A DNA stretch of 64,000 nucleotides from positions 4,753,001 to 4,817,000 of the forward strand of contig CP133159.1 of NCBI GenBank assembly GCA_030913385.1, in the 5' to 3' direction. Position 1 is the stretch's first letter, and the number at the start of each line of letters is the position of its first letter. Source of the DNA: Cytophagaceae bacterium ABcell3. GTDB lineage: Bacteria; Bacteroidota; Bacteroidia; Cytophagales; Cytophagaceae. Below are positions 29,601 to 36,999 of this stretch, one piece after another. The translations under genes were made by a program, and so were the position numbers. The notes under the pieces are model-generated. The model was not told the origin of the DNA, did no database searches, and saw only the letters and a program-made list of their open reading frames with translations.

Positions 29601-29992
29601 GCAGGAGTTAAATCTCCGTGCGAAATTCTGTGTTTCTGCTGTAGTTGTTGCAAACAACCAATAATTTGCTCAATACCTTTTAGGAAATAGACTGGTCTTA
29701 TATCCCAAACTTTTTCTTCGAGTGTTTGAGCATTTTTGTTTTCAAAGACTATACAATAAGCATTTTGACTTTCATCCCAATCGCATTCAATGATTTGTGG
29801 TAAAGAGGGGTGAACAGCCTTTTTCAACTGTCTTAATTTGTCATTTAAGATTTTACTTTGTTGGGAGTTCTTTTTAATCCCTTTTAACCACTTTGCAAAA
29901 AACACATCTCCATCTTGATTTTCAACTCTTGCTGTTGAAGAATATCCTCTGTTTTCAATCTCTTTATGTGTTTGGTATTTGTTTAATATCAT
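26648..29992 (-). CDS. Kinase-helicase fusion, Mokosh MkoA-like
   Basis: 1,114 residues. The N-terminal protein-kinase-like domain has HGDLTPANILVD (catalytic loop, ~residue 124) and FYLIDFGISDI (DFG, ~143). The C-terminal half is an SF1 helicase of the COG1112/UPF1-like type: Walker A QGPPGTGKTTVITEIV (~587), Walker B DYVIMDESGKA with GDHRQLRPML (~809-840), and terminal motif NVALSRQKRLLIIIGNYDW (~1064). First gene of a two-gene cassette with the PLD gene. Type I Mokosh systems protect against phage, probably by sensing or degrading nucleic acid. It starts about 40 bp from the attC 11 core, so the 4.7-kb operon is one large cassette. Confidence 0.85.
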   Translation of the reverse strand: MILNKYQTHKEIENRGYSSTARVENQDGDVFFAKWLKGIKKNSQQSKILNDKLRQLKKAVHPSLPQIIECDWDESQNAYCIVFENKNAQTLEEKVWDIRPVYFLKGIEQIIGCLQQLQQKHRISHGDLTPANILVDDSNDFYLIDFGISDIANTLSQEQELEVFAKEFAAPEKWNREIPKGFAHQSDIFSIGKVVEWYFESKKIKEHNIIEELVNNCCKQIPSERTNYNFLIESISKVNSETSFDNQNIIHIAFSDYSSIELIDELNNEYVGEESFLPIFDVSPKTGGNVLLDINTKSFSIHCLWIIEEQKLLIRNYSHKTENEEKYSRVQRFGQKLGLPVVFKTDCYLNEKFNLTPILQKIQKEKQHEGSYKSGKREISKELQFFKDLLNQELKVIEKNSLKLRFSSFDKKGNYGISFKIQENEKYSSNGFIFNHIDKATPPNPEEFEYIISETADKKQMKVPMRFSGIAFDFNTKERILKFKDCERLDFDKIPKNGYIFQNTSKQEEEKKRQLEAIRKVEFNEVQNRDLIHYLFNPTSLQGKNLDIYELEKIYQTDEKGNGFLYSYNQQQAIINAIHREPLTVIQGPPGTGKTTVITEIVYQIIEKKTDAKILITSQTNDAVDNVLDNLLEKEIPIVRLSGVRKPKENLRKHTLDRKIEGWKEEVKKKAKANWKPQNDKFKKQLEKQNILLLPIFEILSSNKQWKVKKQQIEKQLDRISQFRSLTNSLNSESEFIASLESEANINLTEYFQKQQIYNDWLVAISSLDENSSINQKLIDSIRVIGATTNHIASKKYAKYNFDFDYVIMDESGKATTAEALIPLVLGNRAVLVGDHRQLRPMLTSNRDVEKWLREKYKSETDEYDSWDDYFNRPSLFEQIITKIDGDFKSQLDECRRSSKEQVLLTSKCFYEQYGDEPIQPVDRPQEKEHNLDLKIDSSIIFLNTGNSYKSEVDGNGSTRNRESAKLIPEMLHNLDAFDKIRNYNIGVITGYTAQLKEIRNNIRRQLYNKKLKNIDIHNRLAVSVVDKFQGLEKDIIIFDLARSRQNTLGFLANANRINVALSRQKRLLIIIGNYDWLVQAKAPKSSINGKVALQEYLKEIKKEWVVNSIEQIF

Positions 29993-30032
29993 TCTATTAT
30001 TTCTTGCTTGCAGTACGGTTTGTTTATATAGT

Positions 30033-30196
30033 GGCTAACGTTAAGTGTATGAAATGTGCCGGGTTTAAAAGCTCTGAACTATCCTCTAGTACTGAACCCC
30101 GCACACCTTTAAAAATAAACAAAATGTGCGGGATTTAGAAGCTCTGCTCTTTCCTTTACATCAACAGCCAGGCATATTTTATACACCTTGTTGGCA
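30033..30196 (-). other. attC site 11
   Basis: Left core GGCTAACG, right core GTTGGCA; GTGTATGAAATGTGCC and the right-hand GGCATATTTTATACAC pair. 164 bp, with extra internal repeats of CCCGCACA and TGTGCGGG. Confidence 0.8.
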
Positions 30197-30205
30197 TTTC
30201 GTGCT

Positions 30206-31198
30206 TTATTCTTTTCCTTTAATCTTTTTTATCTCTTTATCAAAGTCAGATTCGTAATTCTTATCTTGGATGATTCGATATTTATCAAATTCTTGTTCCG
30301 CTTTTAATTTAGCTTCTAATGCAGATATTTTTCCTTTATCATTTAGAATTGGATAGTTTGATAATTCTAAAAATTGGTGTAAAAATTTTAACCAATCTTC
30401 CATGGTTGTAGGAATTTGTCGTTCTGCCCTACTTTCGGCTAAGTCCAAGTACGCGGAAACAATCCTGTTAAGTTCTCGAATGTGTTGTTCATTTAAGTAG
30501 TTCTTTGCAATCGATACATCCGATTTTAATATTTTACCATCTGGTGCATGCTTCCAATTGGTCAGTCCCATGTATAATTTTGTAGCATCAGCTGAACTGT
30601 ATATTATCTCAGCTGCTGTCTTTCCGGTGATTGCCCAATGCAACTTGTTTTGAACAGTTGCAAAAAAATCTTTTGTCAATGAATCATTACTGTCGTAATC
30701 GATTGAGAGGGAATATATATCGGTAATTTTTTGGTAAAACCTTCTCTCACTTGCCCGGATTTCACGAATTCGTTCAAGTAATTCATCGAAATAATCCTTG
30801 CCAAATTGTTTTCCTTGTTTTAATCGTTCATCATCTAAAACAAACCCTTTGGTAATAAATTCTTTTAATACCTTAGTTGCCCATATCCTAAATTTTGTGG
30901 CTTTACTTGAATTTACTCTGTATCCAACTGCAATAATTGCATCAAGACTATAAAACGTTGTCTTATATTTTTTACCATCATCGGCAGTATGTTCCAAAAT
31001 GGAACTAACTGAATCTTCCTGTAATTCACCGCTTTCAAATATATTCTTTAAATGTTTAGTGATTGCGGGTCTTTGAACCCCAAAAAGTTCGCCTAGAGTT
31101 TTTTGAGTCATCCAAAAAGTTTCATCCTGATAGAATACCTCTATTTTGATGCTGCCATCATCTCCCTTATAAAAAATTATTTCTGATTCTTTTGACAT
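30206..31198 (-). CDS. RhuM-family protein (virulence RhuM)
   Basis: 330 residues. The N-terminal region is a Bro-N/RhuM-like DNA-binding segment (FWMTQKTLGELFGVQRPAIT), followed by TFYSLDAIIAVGYRVNSSKA and KFRIWATKVLKEFITKGF, the family hallmark. The C-terminal helical region includes SERRFYQKITDIY and IYSSADATKLYMGLTNWK, like Fic/DOC-adjacent RhuM C-terminal domains. Function is unknown; genes of this type are frequent in defence and pathogenicity islands next to restriction systems. Here it is alone in its cassette: the stop is 10 bp from attC 11 and the start 65 bp from attC 12. Confidence 0.9.
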   Translation of the reverse strand: MSKESEIIFYKGDDGSIKIEVFYQDETFWMTQKTLGELFGVQRPAITKHLKNIFESGELQEDSVSSILEHTADDGKKYKTTFYSLDAIIAVGYRVNSSKATKFRIWATKVLKEFITKGFVLDDERLKQGKQFGKDYFDELLERIREIRASERRFYQKITDIYSLSIDYDSNDSLTKDFFATVQNKLHWAITGKTAAEIIYSSADATKLYMGLTNWKHAPDGKILKSDVSIAKNYLNEQHIRELNRIVSAYLDLAESRAERQIPTTMEDWLKFLHQFLELSNYPILNDKGKISALEAKLKAEQEFDKYRIIQDKNYESDFDKEIKKIKGKE

Positions 31199-31263
31199 TT
31201 AATTTTCATTCAAAAAATAAAACTTTTACTGATGTCCTTTAATGTATGGTTTCTTTGCATGAA

Positions 31264-31395
31264 TGCCAACGTTTGTATATAGGACGGAGGGCGAATTTTA
31301 CCATTCGGACTTATCCTCCGATACCAAAGTAAAGATACCCAACATTAGCCTGATTTACAACCAACACGCCCTCTGGCTTATATACATTGTTAGCG
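31264..31395 (-). other. attC site 12
   Basis: Left core TGCCAACG, right core GTTAGCG; arms GTATATAGGACGGAGGGCG and CGCCCTCTGGCTTATATAC pair with bulges. 132 bp. It closes the cassette that contains the tRNA-like gene. Confidence 0.85.
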
Positions 31396-31407
31396 GATGT
31401 AATTTTT

Positions 31408-32094
31408 TCACAGTTCATTAATTTTGTGTGTCTTATCTGGTTTTAAAATTTCAAGAATGTAAGTCGTAAACGTCATATTAATAACATCATTTTTTGGAAA
31501 TCTGTGAGCAGGTCTGCATCGAATTTTCGAGTATATCTTAAAGTTGGGATACTTTTTTGCCTTCTCATTGATATAACTTTTTGTTGAATCATCAAGCTTG
31601 AATAAGTCAAAAATTAAATAGGTGGAGTTTGCTTTTGCTATTTCATTTTTCTTCTCTGAATTCTTATCATAGCAGATATCAAATTCTTCGAGTAGAATAT
31701 TTATTTTCTTATTGAAACCGGCAAGTATAAAATAACACTTTATGTCTTGGTGATATATGTCAAGATTTTGAAGTCGAATTAAGTCCCAAATAACAGAACC
31801 CAAAGAAATTATTGAATTGCCAATCCACTTTGACTCAAATGCAAATTTCCACTTTGATTTTTCATCCATCAAAACAAAGTCAACCTGAAGCGGTCGTCCT
31901 TGACCATCATTAGTACATGGATGATTTATTTCAGTTAGGGTCTTATATTCTGCTATACTATTTAAAATTTGACCAACAGGATAGGATAAGTACTTTTCAT
32001 TAAATAAATAGCCCCTGAAGCAGTTGAACTCAAACAAAAGCCAACCTGACACACCTTCGCTTATCTTTCTTTGTATATTCTTTAAGTTACTCAT
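31408..32094 (-). CDS. Putative PD-(D/E)XK-like nuclease of unknown family
   Basis: 228 residues. A candidate nuclease core is QVDFVLMDEKSKWKFAFESKW (about residues 69-89): Asp, then E-x-K after a beta strand, as in PD-(D/E)XK folds. An upstream acidic residue lies near EYKTLTEINHP. The remainder is mixed alpha/beta with no other motif. The gene starts only 6 bases after the T tract of a strong terminator that follows a tRNA-like gene in the same cassette, so its transcription may depend on terminator read-through or a hidden promoter. Nuclease role is inferred from the motif alone. Confidence 0.6.
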   Translation of the reverse strand: MSNLKNIQRKISEGVSGWLLFEFNCFRGYLFNEKYLSYPVGQILNSIAEYKTLTEINHPCTNDGQGRPLQVDFVLMDEKSKWKFAFESKWIGNSIISLGSVIWDLIRLQNLDIYHQDIKCYFILAGFNKKINILLEEFDICYDKNSEKKNEIAKANSTYLIFDLFKLDDSTKSYINEKAKKYPNFKIYSKIRCRPAHRFPKNDVINMTFTTYILEILKPDKTHKINEL

Positions 32095-32100
32095 AATCTA

Positions 32101-32131
32101 AAAAAAAGACTGACCCCGCTTAGAGTCAGTC
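32101..32131 (-). terminator. Factor-independent terminator after the tRNA-like gene
   Basis: On the minus strand GACTGACTC pairs with GGGTCAGTC around a short loop, followed by seven T. It lies between the tRNA-like gene and the ATG at 32094, so it either ends the RNA or acts as an attenuator for the downstream gene. Confidence 0.85.
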
Positions 32132-32149
32132 TATAACAAGGAGCTTTAG

Positions 32150-32243
32150 TGTCTCAAGCAGGACTCGAACCTACAAATGATGGTTAAAAGTCTTTGCTCC
32201 TTGTTTAAATGCCGCCATGTTTTGCCCGTTAAACTATTGAGAC
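32150..32243 (-). tRNA. tRNA-like gene with expanded anticodon arm (anticodon unassigned, possibly UUU)
   Basis: Acceptor stem GTCTCAA pairs perfectly with TTGAGAC (7 bp), with U8-A9, D stem GTTT/AAAC around a loop containing GGG, T arm GTAGG-TTCGAGT-CCTGC and discriminator A. These match A- and B-box consensus. The anticodon region is abnormal: ATGG pairs with CCAT, but about 31 bases lie between, roughly 24 more than normal. A CTTTTAA loop sequence next to CCATC would suit a Lys (UUU) anticodon if the extra bases were removed. Ten bases in the extra segment (32196-32205) are exactly complementary to 32135-32144 just after the tRNA. CCA is not encoded. Confidence 0.65.
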
Positions 32244-32319
32244 ATCTAAAAATATTTTTCCTAAATATATGCATTTTTCTCTTTTGAGCTCTTGTTGGCA
32301 CTCTATTTATTTTTATATC

Positions 32320-32765
32320 CGCTAACGCCAGGCTATGAGAGGCCGCAGTTTATGTGCGCCAACCTCGAAGCCTTGTAAAGTTTAAATATAACGAATAACA
32401 GAGAAATATCAACGATTACCTGCGGTCTTTTATAGCTATTGTTGGGGGCTGTAGTATATTGATAAAGCTCTACAGCTGGTGACTATCGGTGTTTTAACAG
32501 CTTTCTTTCCGGTTGGTTAATACCTAACGGCAAGAACATCTTCGAATCACAGCTTTTGTGGTTCTGTTTAGTTACTCTTGTTCATCCTCTTATCTTCACT
32601 AACAAGAACCCGTTCGGGGCAGGCAGTTAAACGAAGAACAGGTATTAGGTTTAGGCTATTCTCCTGTTAAATAGATATCTCTTTATTTTTTAACTTTTAA
32701 CAGCTTTCCTATTGGCGGTGCAGTATCATATTAATGAGCAGCTGCCTTTTGCCGCGACGAAAGAA
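32320..32765 (-). repeat. ORF-less cassette, truncated copy U1 (with attC 13)
   Basis: attC 13 occupies 32320-32447 (left core CGCTAACG, right core GTTGGGG, arms CTATGAGAGGCCGCAG and CTGCGGTCTTTTATAG). The non-coding body of the 577-bp repeat follows up to about 32765, where it breaks off after GACGAAAGAAAAT and joins the right half of another attC. The final ~120 bases, including the far core, are deleted. No ORF on either strand. Confidence 0.85.
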
Positions 32766-32882
32766 AATGGCACGGCCAGCAGATTTTAAATCAGTAAAGT
32801 ATCCACCGAAACTGAAGATGGATAAAACTGTAAAGTATCGGCTTCTACTGAACCTGCTGGTCTGCTATATGCATTGTTGTGC
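32766..32882 (-). other. attC site 14, left core missing
   Basis: Right core GTTGTGC and arms GGCACGGCCAGCAG / CTGCTGGTCTGCTATATGC are present, as in sites 16 and 19, but the left core was lost at the junction with truncated repeat U1. Probably not recombinogenic as it stands. Confidence 0.75.
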
Positions 32883-32890
32883 GTTCGTGC

Positions 32891-33709
32891 TTATTTTTCA
32901 AGCGTCCTTAATGCTCTTTTAATTATATATTTTGTTTCCTTAGAGTTGCTTTCATTTCCCCAACGATGGCAAAGGTTTATTACAAATTCTGGTCGTGTTT
33001 TACTTGCATCGTTCAGCCAATTTCCAACGCTGTCTTGCACATATTTTGCTTTGTCGGATTTTAGCGGCTCTAAAATTGTCAAACCTAATTCTGGATTCTG
33101 TTTTAGTTCTTCAATGTGTTCGCACCAAACGCCACGTGGTCGTGTGGCTTCACTTGCAAATCGTCTAACATTTTCGTCTGCGTGATTTGTCCACTTTGAC
33201 AAAATTTCGAGGCTTTCTTCCAAATTTTGAGCAATGGTTTTTCTAACGGCTAACCACGAAATTTCTCGAACGCCAAAATGCTTGTCTGCTGCAAACTGTT
33301 GTATTTTTTGAAGTTTTTGCTTGATGTTCAGCGAAGCATCTCTTACGATAGTATATGTTGCCCAACAACGAACTACGTCCGATTGATGAGTTGAAGTTAT
33401 CAGTAAAAATTCGCTGTCTTTGTGTTTGGTTGCTTGTTCAAAAAGTCCTGTCCCAATAGCTTCGTTAATCGTGTTAACGGTTTGCTTTTTCAAATTGTCA
33501 ATTTGTTCTAAAATTGGTTTCAGATATTTTCTTCTGTCGTGTTGGGTCAAAATGTTCTCAATCAATGCCCTTTGGTCAATGGCAAGCCATTCCACAAGAT
33601 TTGCGGTTTCAATTTCGCCACGGTTAAGTTGTCCCATAATTTCATTCGGAATATCCTTTATTGACTTTGCACCTTTTCTTTTAATTTCTGTCATCTGTTC
33701 GTTTGGCAT
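32891..33709 (-). CDS. DNA alkylation repair protein (AlkC/AlkD-like HEAT repeats)
   Basis: 272 residues from ATG 33709 (an alternative start is ATG 33694; the GTG further upstream lies in the attC core). All-helical repeats span residues ~60-270. The signature segments RRFASEATRPRGVWCEHIEE and KYVQDSVGNWLNDASKTRPE fit the COG4335/AlkC-like group. These glycosylases remove cationic 3-alkyl purines without flipping the base. No other gene in the cassette. The stop is close to the degenerate attC 14; the upstream attC belongs to the ORF-less repeat U2. Confidence 0.85.
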   Translation of the reverse strand: MPNEQMTEIKRKGAKSIKDIPNEIMGQLNRGEIETANLVEWLAIDQRALIENILTQHDRRKYLKPILEQIDNLKKQTVNTINEAIGTGLFEQATKHKDSEFLLITSTHQSDVVRCWATYTIVRDASLNIKQKLQKIQQFAADKHFGVREISWLAVRKTIAQNLEESLEILSKWTNHADENVRRFASEATRPRGVWCEHIEELKQNPELGLTILEPLKSDKAKYVQDSVGNWLNDASKTRPEFVINLCHRWGNESNSKETKYIIKRALRTLEK

Positions 33710-33729
33710 TAGCGGTCTGTTAGCATGAC

Positions 33730-34309
33730 GCACAACGTCAGGCTATGAGAGGCCGCAGTTTATGTGCGCCAACCTCGAAGCCTTGTAAAGCTTAAATATA
33801 ACGATTAACAGGGAAAAGTCAACGATTCCTGCGGTCTCTTATAGCTATTGTTGGGGGCTGTAGTATATTGATAAAGCTCTTCTGCTGGTGGCTATCGGTG
33901 TTTTAACAGCTTTCTTTCCGGTTGATTTACACCTCATGGTAAGAGACTTTTTGGATTTTAGACATTATGTTTCTGTTTAGTTACTCTTGTTCAACCTCTT
34001 ATCTTCACAAACAAGAACCCGTTAGGGGCAGGCAGCTAAACGAAGAACAGGTATTAGGTTTAAGCTATTCTCCTGTTAAATAGATTGCTTTATTTGTTAA
34101 CTTTTAACAGCTTTCCTATTGGCGGTGCAGTATCATATTAATGAGCAGCTGCGTTTTGCCGCGACGGAAGAAAATCCGTTCCGGCGCCGTAACTATAAGT
34201 TAGTAAAGGAATCGTATTTTATCCTGCGATAGCTTACCAACCTGCCCCCTTTATTGCAACATGGTTTTATAGCAGATATGGTTGAGATTCGTAACCTATA
34301 GCCCCCAAC
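33730..34309 (-). repeat. ORF-less cassette U2 (with attC 15)
   Basis: attC 15 at 33730-33856 (cores GCACAACG and GTTGGGG) is followed by about 445 bp of non-coding body ending at CCCCCAACG. It resembles U1 in several variants (GGGGCAGGCAG in place of GGTTAGATAG, TTATTGCAACATGG near the end), so it is an older or diverged subfamily compared with U5-U12. Confidence 0.85.
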
Positions 34310-34433
34310 GTGAGCATATGGCATGGCCGGCAGATTTTAAAGCAGTAAACTATCCACTGAAACAGAAGATAGGTAAAGCTCTAAAGAATCTACTACTACA
34401 GAACCTGCTGGTCTGCTATATGCATTGTTATGG
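34303..34433 (-). other. attC site 16
   Basis: Left core CCCCAACG, right core GTTATGG; arms GCATATGGCATGGCCGGCAG and CTGCTGGTCTGCTATATGC. Intact relative of the intron-split site 19, which confirms that intron's borders. Confidence 0.88.
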
Positions 34434-34456
34434 GCATGTGCATATATTTTTAAATC

Positions 34457-35692
34457 CTATACAGCAAGTCGTTTCTTAAGTTTATTTAATTCATGTTCAT
34501 CAACCGGAGCTGTAAAGACATCTACTATCTTAAGTTTAGGCAATCTAAAAAGAATGCTTAAATCTTTTACATTAGTATATTCAGCTCTAAAAATTTCTAA
34601 ATCAATTAGGTCAGAAAGAGGTTCTATGTTAGATACCTGTAGCCCTGATATATCTAAAATTTTTAATTTTTTCAAATTTCTTAATGGTTCCAAAGATTGT
34701 ATATCATCATTTTTAGTTATGACTCCATAACTAAAACATATCTCCTCAAGATTCTTTAAAAACCTTATAGCTTCAAAATTCTTTATTTTTAAATGGCCGC
34801 ATGACAAAGACTTCAAATTTGTTAGCTCTTTTAAATGTTCAAAGTCTAATTCAATACATTCAATTCCTCCAATATCTAATTTCTCCAACTTTATAAGATT
34901 GCTTATTGGTTTCAAGGATTTCACATCAGTTCCAGAACAATTTAAGGCTTTTAGTTCCTTGAAATATGACAATGGCGAAAGGTCACTTATTGACCTAACT
35001 TCATCTAAAAATATTGATTTATAAAAATTTATGTCGTTATTGGATATTTCCCCCTTCCCAATTAGATTATCTAAACGGTCTTCAACCCACATTTCGCGCA
35101 TAGAAAACGGTGCATCACTTATATCAATTTCTGATAATCTAAGCAATCCCTCGATTTCTTTATCTGTTGGTTCGCTTGACAAACTCAAAATTTCTTTAAT
35201 TCTTTCTTGCCACCTAATATCTAATTCATTAAACCACAGAATATTTTGATGAACCCCTTGTTTAATCTCTTCAAATTTATCAACATACTGTTTTGCGACT
35301 TTAGAATCTTTAATTATAATTATATTTTCCTGATTTTTTGGCGCTTTAACTGTCCAATTATACGAACCAGTAATTATAACATTATTATCAATGATGCAGA
35401 ATTTATTATGCATTAAAGGCGAAAAATCATTATAAGAGCTTCCTATTTTATAGATTTTGCATTTATTCATAAATAAAACCCTGAATGCCAAGTCTTGATT
35501 ACGTTTAAAGTTTTCACTAAATGGTTTAGCGGAAACAATAATCTCAACTTTTACCCCTTGCATAGCCTTAAATGCAAGAGTTTTAATTAATTTTGGGTCG
35601 GAAATCCAAGCTACAGCAACTTTAATATTGTCTGTTGCAAGATTTAATTGTTCAACTAATCGTTCGTCGATATTTTCAAAATATGGTATCAT
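34457..35692 (-). CDS. PLD-like nuclease fused to leucine-rich repeats
   Basis: 411 residues from ATG 35692 (a TTG start at 35713 would add seven). The N-terminal ~150 residues form a single-HKD PLD domain: MHNKFCIIDNNVIITGSYNW has H-x-K-x4-D-x6-G-S. Residues ~150-230 form a linker. From ~235 to the end there are about six or seven leucine-rich repeats of the 22-residue internalin-like type (ISDLSPLSYFKELKALNCSG, IEPLSDLIDLEIFRAEYTNV). PLD domains cut nucleic acid; LRRs usually bind proteins, so a sensor-plus-nuclease design is likely. Second gene of a cassette with a two-helix membrane protein upstream. I know no named system with this pair. Confidence 0.8.
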   Translation of the reverse strand: MIPYFENIDERLVEQLNLATDNIKVAVAWISDPKLIKTLAFKAMQGVKVEIIVSAKPFSENFKRNQDLAFRVLFMNKCKIYKIGSSYNDFSPLMHNKFCIIDNNVIITGSYNWTVKAPKNQENIIIIKDSKVAKQYVDKFEEIKQGVHQNILWFNELDIRWQERIKEILSLSSEPTDKEIEGLLRLSEIDISDAPFSMREMWVEDRLDNLIGKGEISNNDINFYKSIFLDEVRSISDLSPLSYFKELKALNCSGTDVKSLKPISNLIKLEKLDIGGIECIELDFEHLKELTNLKSLSCGHLKIKNFEAIRFLKNLEEICFSYGVITKNDDIQSLEPLRNLKKLKILDISGLQVSNIEPLSDLIDLEIFRAEYTNVKDLSILFRLPKLKIVDVFTAPVDEHELNKLKKRLAV

Positions 35693-35754
35693 GTTAAAAT
35701 CATTTAAGCTCAACCCCTCTCAGCTTTTTATCAATATATTCTTTATACCCAAAC

Positions 35755-36312
35755 TCAAAGGTTGAAGCATTTATAAAATTTTGTATTCATTTCTTCAAAA
35801 AATTGGACTCTATTTTTGAAAAATTTATTAAAAAATTCTTGTGTATCAACCTTCGATGAAATTTTATATTGTTTTTCAAATAGATAGTCATGTATAGTTA
35901 AGAGTTGTTTCGTCAACTCTTTGCACATGAATGGATTTTCGTCTTTCAAGTCTCCCAAGAATTCTTTGGTTGTTTGTATCCATATTGTACGATTACCTGC
36001 TTTAAAAGAGGTGTAATTTGCATCACTCATTAAACCAAGCCGTTCAATTGCTAATTGTGCAGTTATTACAATAAAAGTTGCCGCAAATAATAATGAATAT
36101 GGATTAAATAATTCTAAGTATTCTTTAAATGCATTATTTGAAAATTCAAAACTCATTTTAAATCCTTCTAAAGATGCGAATGCAAAAGCTACGGTTGAAA
36201 AAATAATTAATATCCACTGTAGATAGAAAATTGGTTGTTTTAATTTATTCATGAGTTGCACATGTTTTTTTATTTCTTTGCCGCTAAGAGTAGCTATAAC
36301 GGAATTTTGCAT
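35755..36312 (-). CDS. Two-helix membrane protein paired with PLD-LRR
   Basis: 185 residues. Two membrane helices lie at about residues 27-48 (PIFYLQWILIIFSTVAFAFA) and 68-88 (NPYSLLFAATFIVITAQLAI). A C-terminal cytoplasmic-looking helical region of about 95 residues (KEFLGDLKDENPFMCKELTK) follows. No family recognised; the layout resembles small 2-TM effectors or anchors in defence operons. The ATG overlaps the end of the attC 17 left core region, so this is the first gene of the cassette, 62 bp ahead of the PLD-LRR gene with no attC between them. Confidence 0.65.
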   Translation of the reverse strand: MQNSVIATLSGKEIKKHVQLMNKLKQPIFYLQWILIIFSTVAFAFASLEGFKMSFEFSNNAFKEYLELFNPYSLLFAATFIVITAQLAIERLGLMSDANYTSFKAGNRTIWIQTTKEFLGDLKDENPFMCKELTKQLLTIHDYLFEKQYKISSKVDTQEFFNKFFKNRVQFFEEMNTKFYKCFNL

Positions 36313-36315
36313 TGC

Positions 36316-36446
36316 CCATAACGTTACGGGTATGAGCAGGCGGGCATTTGACTTGCAGTTCGTATCCGTCGTGATAAAAAGTCTATATAAAGCGATGCAG
36401 TTTTGTCTTCTACAATCCGCCCGCTTGCTTATACCTAATGTTAGCG
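36316..36446 (-). other. attC site 17
   Basis: Left core CCATAACG, right core GTTAGCG; arms GGGTATGAGCAGGCGGGC and CCGCCCGCTTGCTTATACC pair closely. 131 bp. Confidence 0.88.
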
Positions 36447-36470
36447 GCAGGCATATATAATTAACACTGA

Positions 36471-36989
36471 TTACCAGTTAAATAAATTGGTCTCTTGTCC
36501 GTCAATATCTTTATAAGGCAAATAGTTTATTCCTTTTATAACCACAATAGATACAGTATCACTATTTATGTCTGAATATAAATTTAAACCCTCTCCTGGG
36601 TATAAAACTGTAAAGGCATAATGCTCAAGCAAAGATTCTATTTCTCTTTTCTGCTCATAATTGACCATAGATTGGGTAATTGCAGAAATTATTGATCCTG
36701 TCTCCTTGGTGTTTTGGTCATAAATTTTTTTAATGAAAACCTTGATTGTGTCAGGAAATTTAAAATCTGAAACAGGTTTTTCAGTTGCAAGTGGCAGTTT
36801 TTTAGGGTCGTCATATATTTCAACCTTTAAGTCTAACATTGCTTTAATCAATTCAGATTTATCAATAATTGGATCATCAATCACTACCATCGTTCGTCTA
36901 ATTTTATCAATTATAGAATATATGTCCCCTTTTTTCAAAAGAATGTATCTATTATTTATATTGTTCAATATTTCTTGTTGAATATTCAT
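36471..36989 (-). CDS. Unknown protein, third gene of the TIR-JAMM cassette
   Basis: 172 residues, acidic, soluble. The N-terminal half is helical and charged (NIQQEILNNINNRYILLKKG). The C-terminal third is beta-rich (TVSIVVIKGINYLPYKDIDG). No motif or family recognised. It starts 10 bp after the JAMM gene stop, so co-translation is likely. It could be the JAMM substrate, an adaptor or an immunity protein; the sequence does not decide. Confidence 0.6.
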   Translation of the reverse strand: MNIQQEILNNINNRYILLKKGDIYSIIDKIRRTMVVIDDPIIDKSELIKAMLDLKVEIYDDPKKLPLATEKPVSDFKFPDTIKVFIKKIYDQNTKETGSIISAITQSMVNYEQKREIESLLEHYAFTVLYPGEGLNLYSDINSDTVSIVVIKGINYLPYKDIDGQETNLFNW

Positions 36990-36999
36990 AATATCTAAT

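Noticed and set aside
32101-32243. tmRNA
   Set aside because: The whole RNA is about 94 bases with no room for a tag-encoding frame or pseudoknots; D and T arms are those of an ordinary tRNA.
32734-32922. 62-codon plus-strand frame in the ORF-less repeat/attC 14 junction
   Set aside because: It spans a repeat-to-attC junction and extends antisense into the alkylation repair gene; no coding character.
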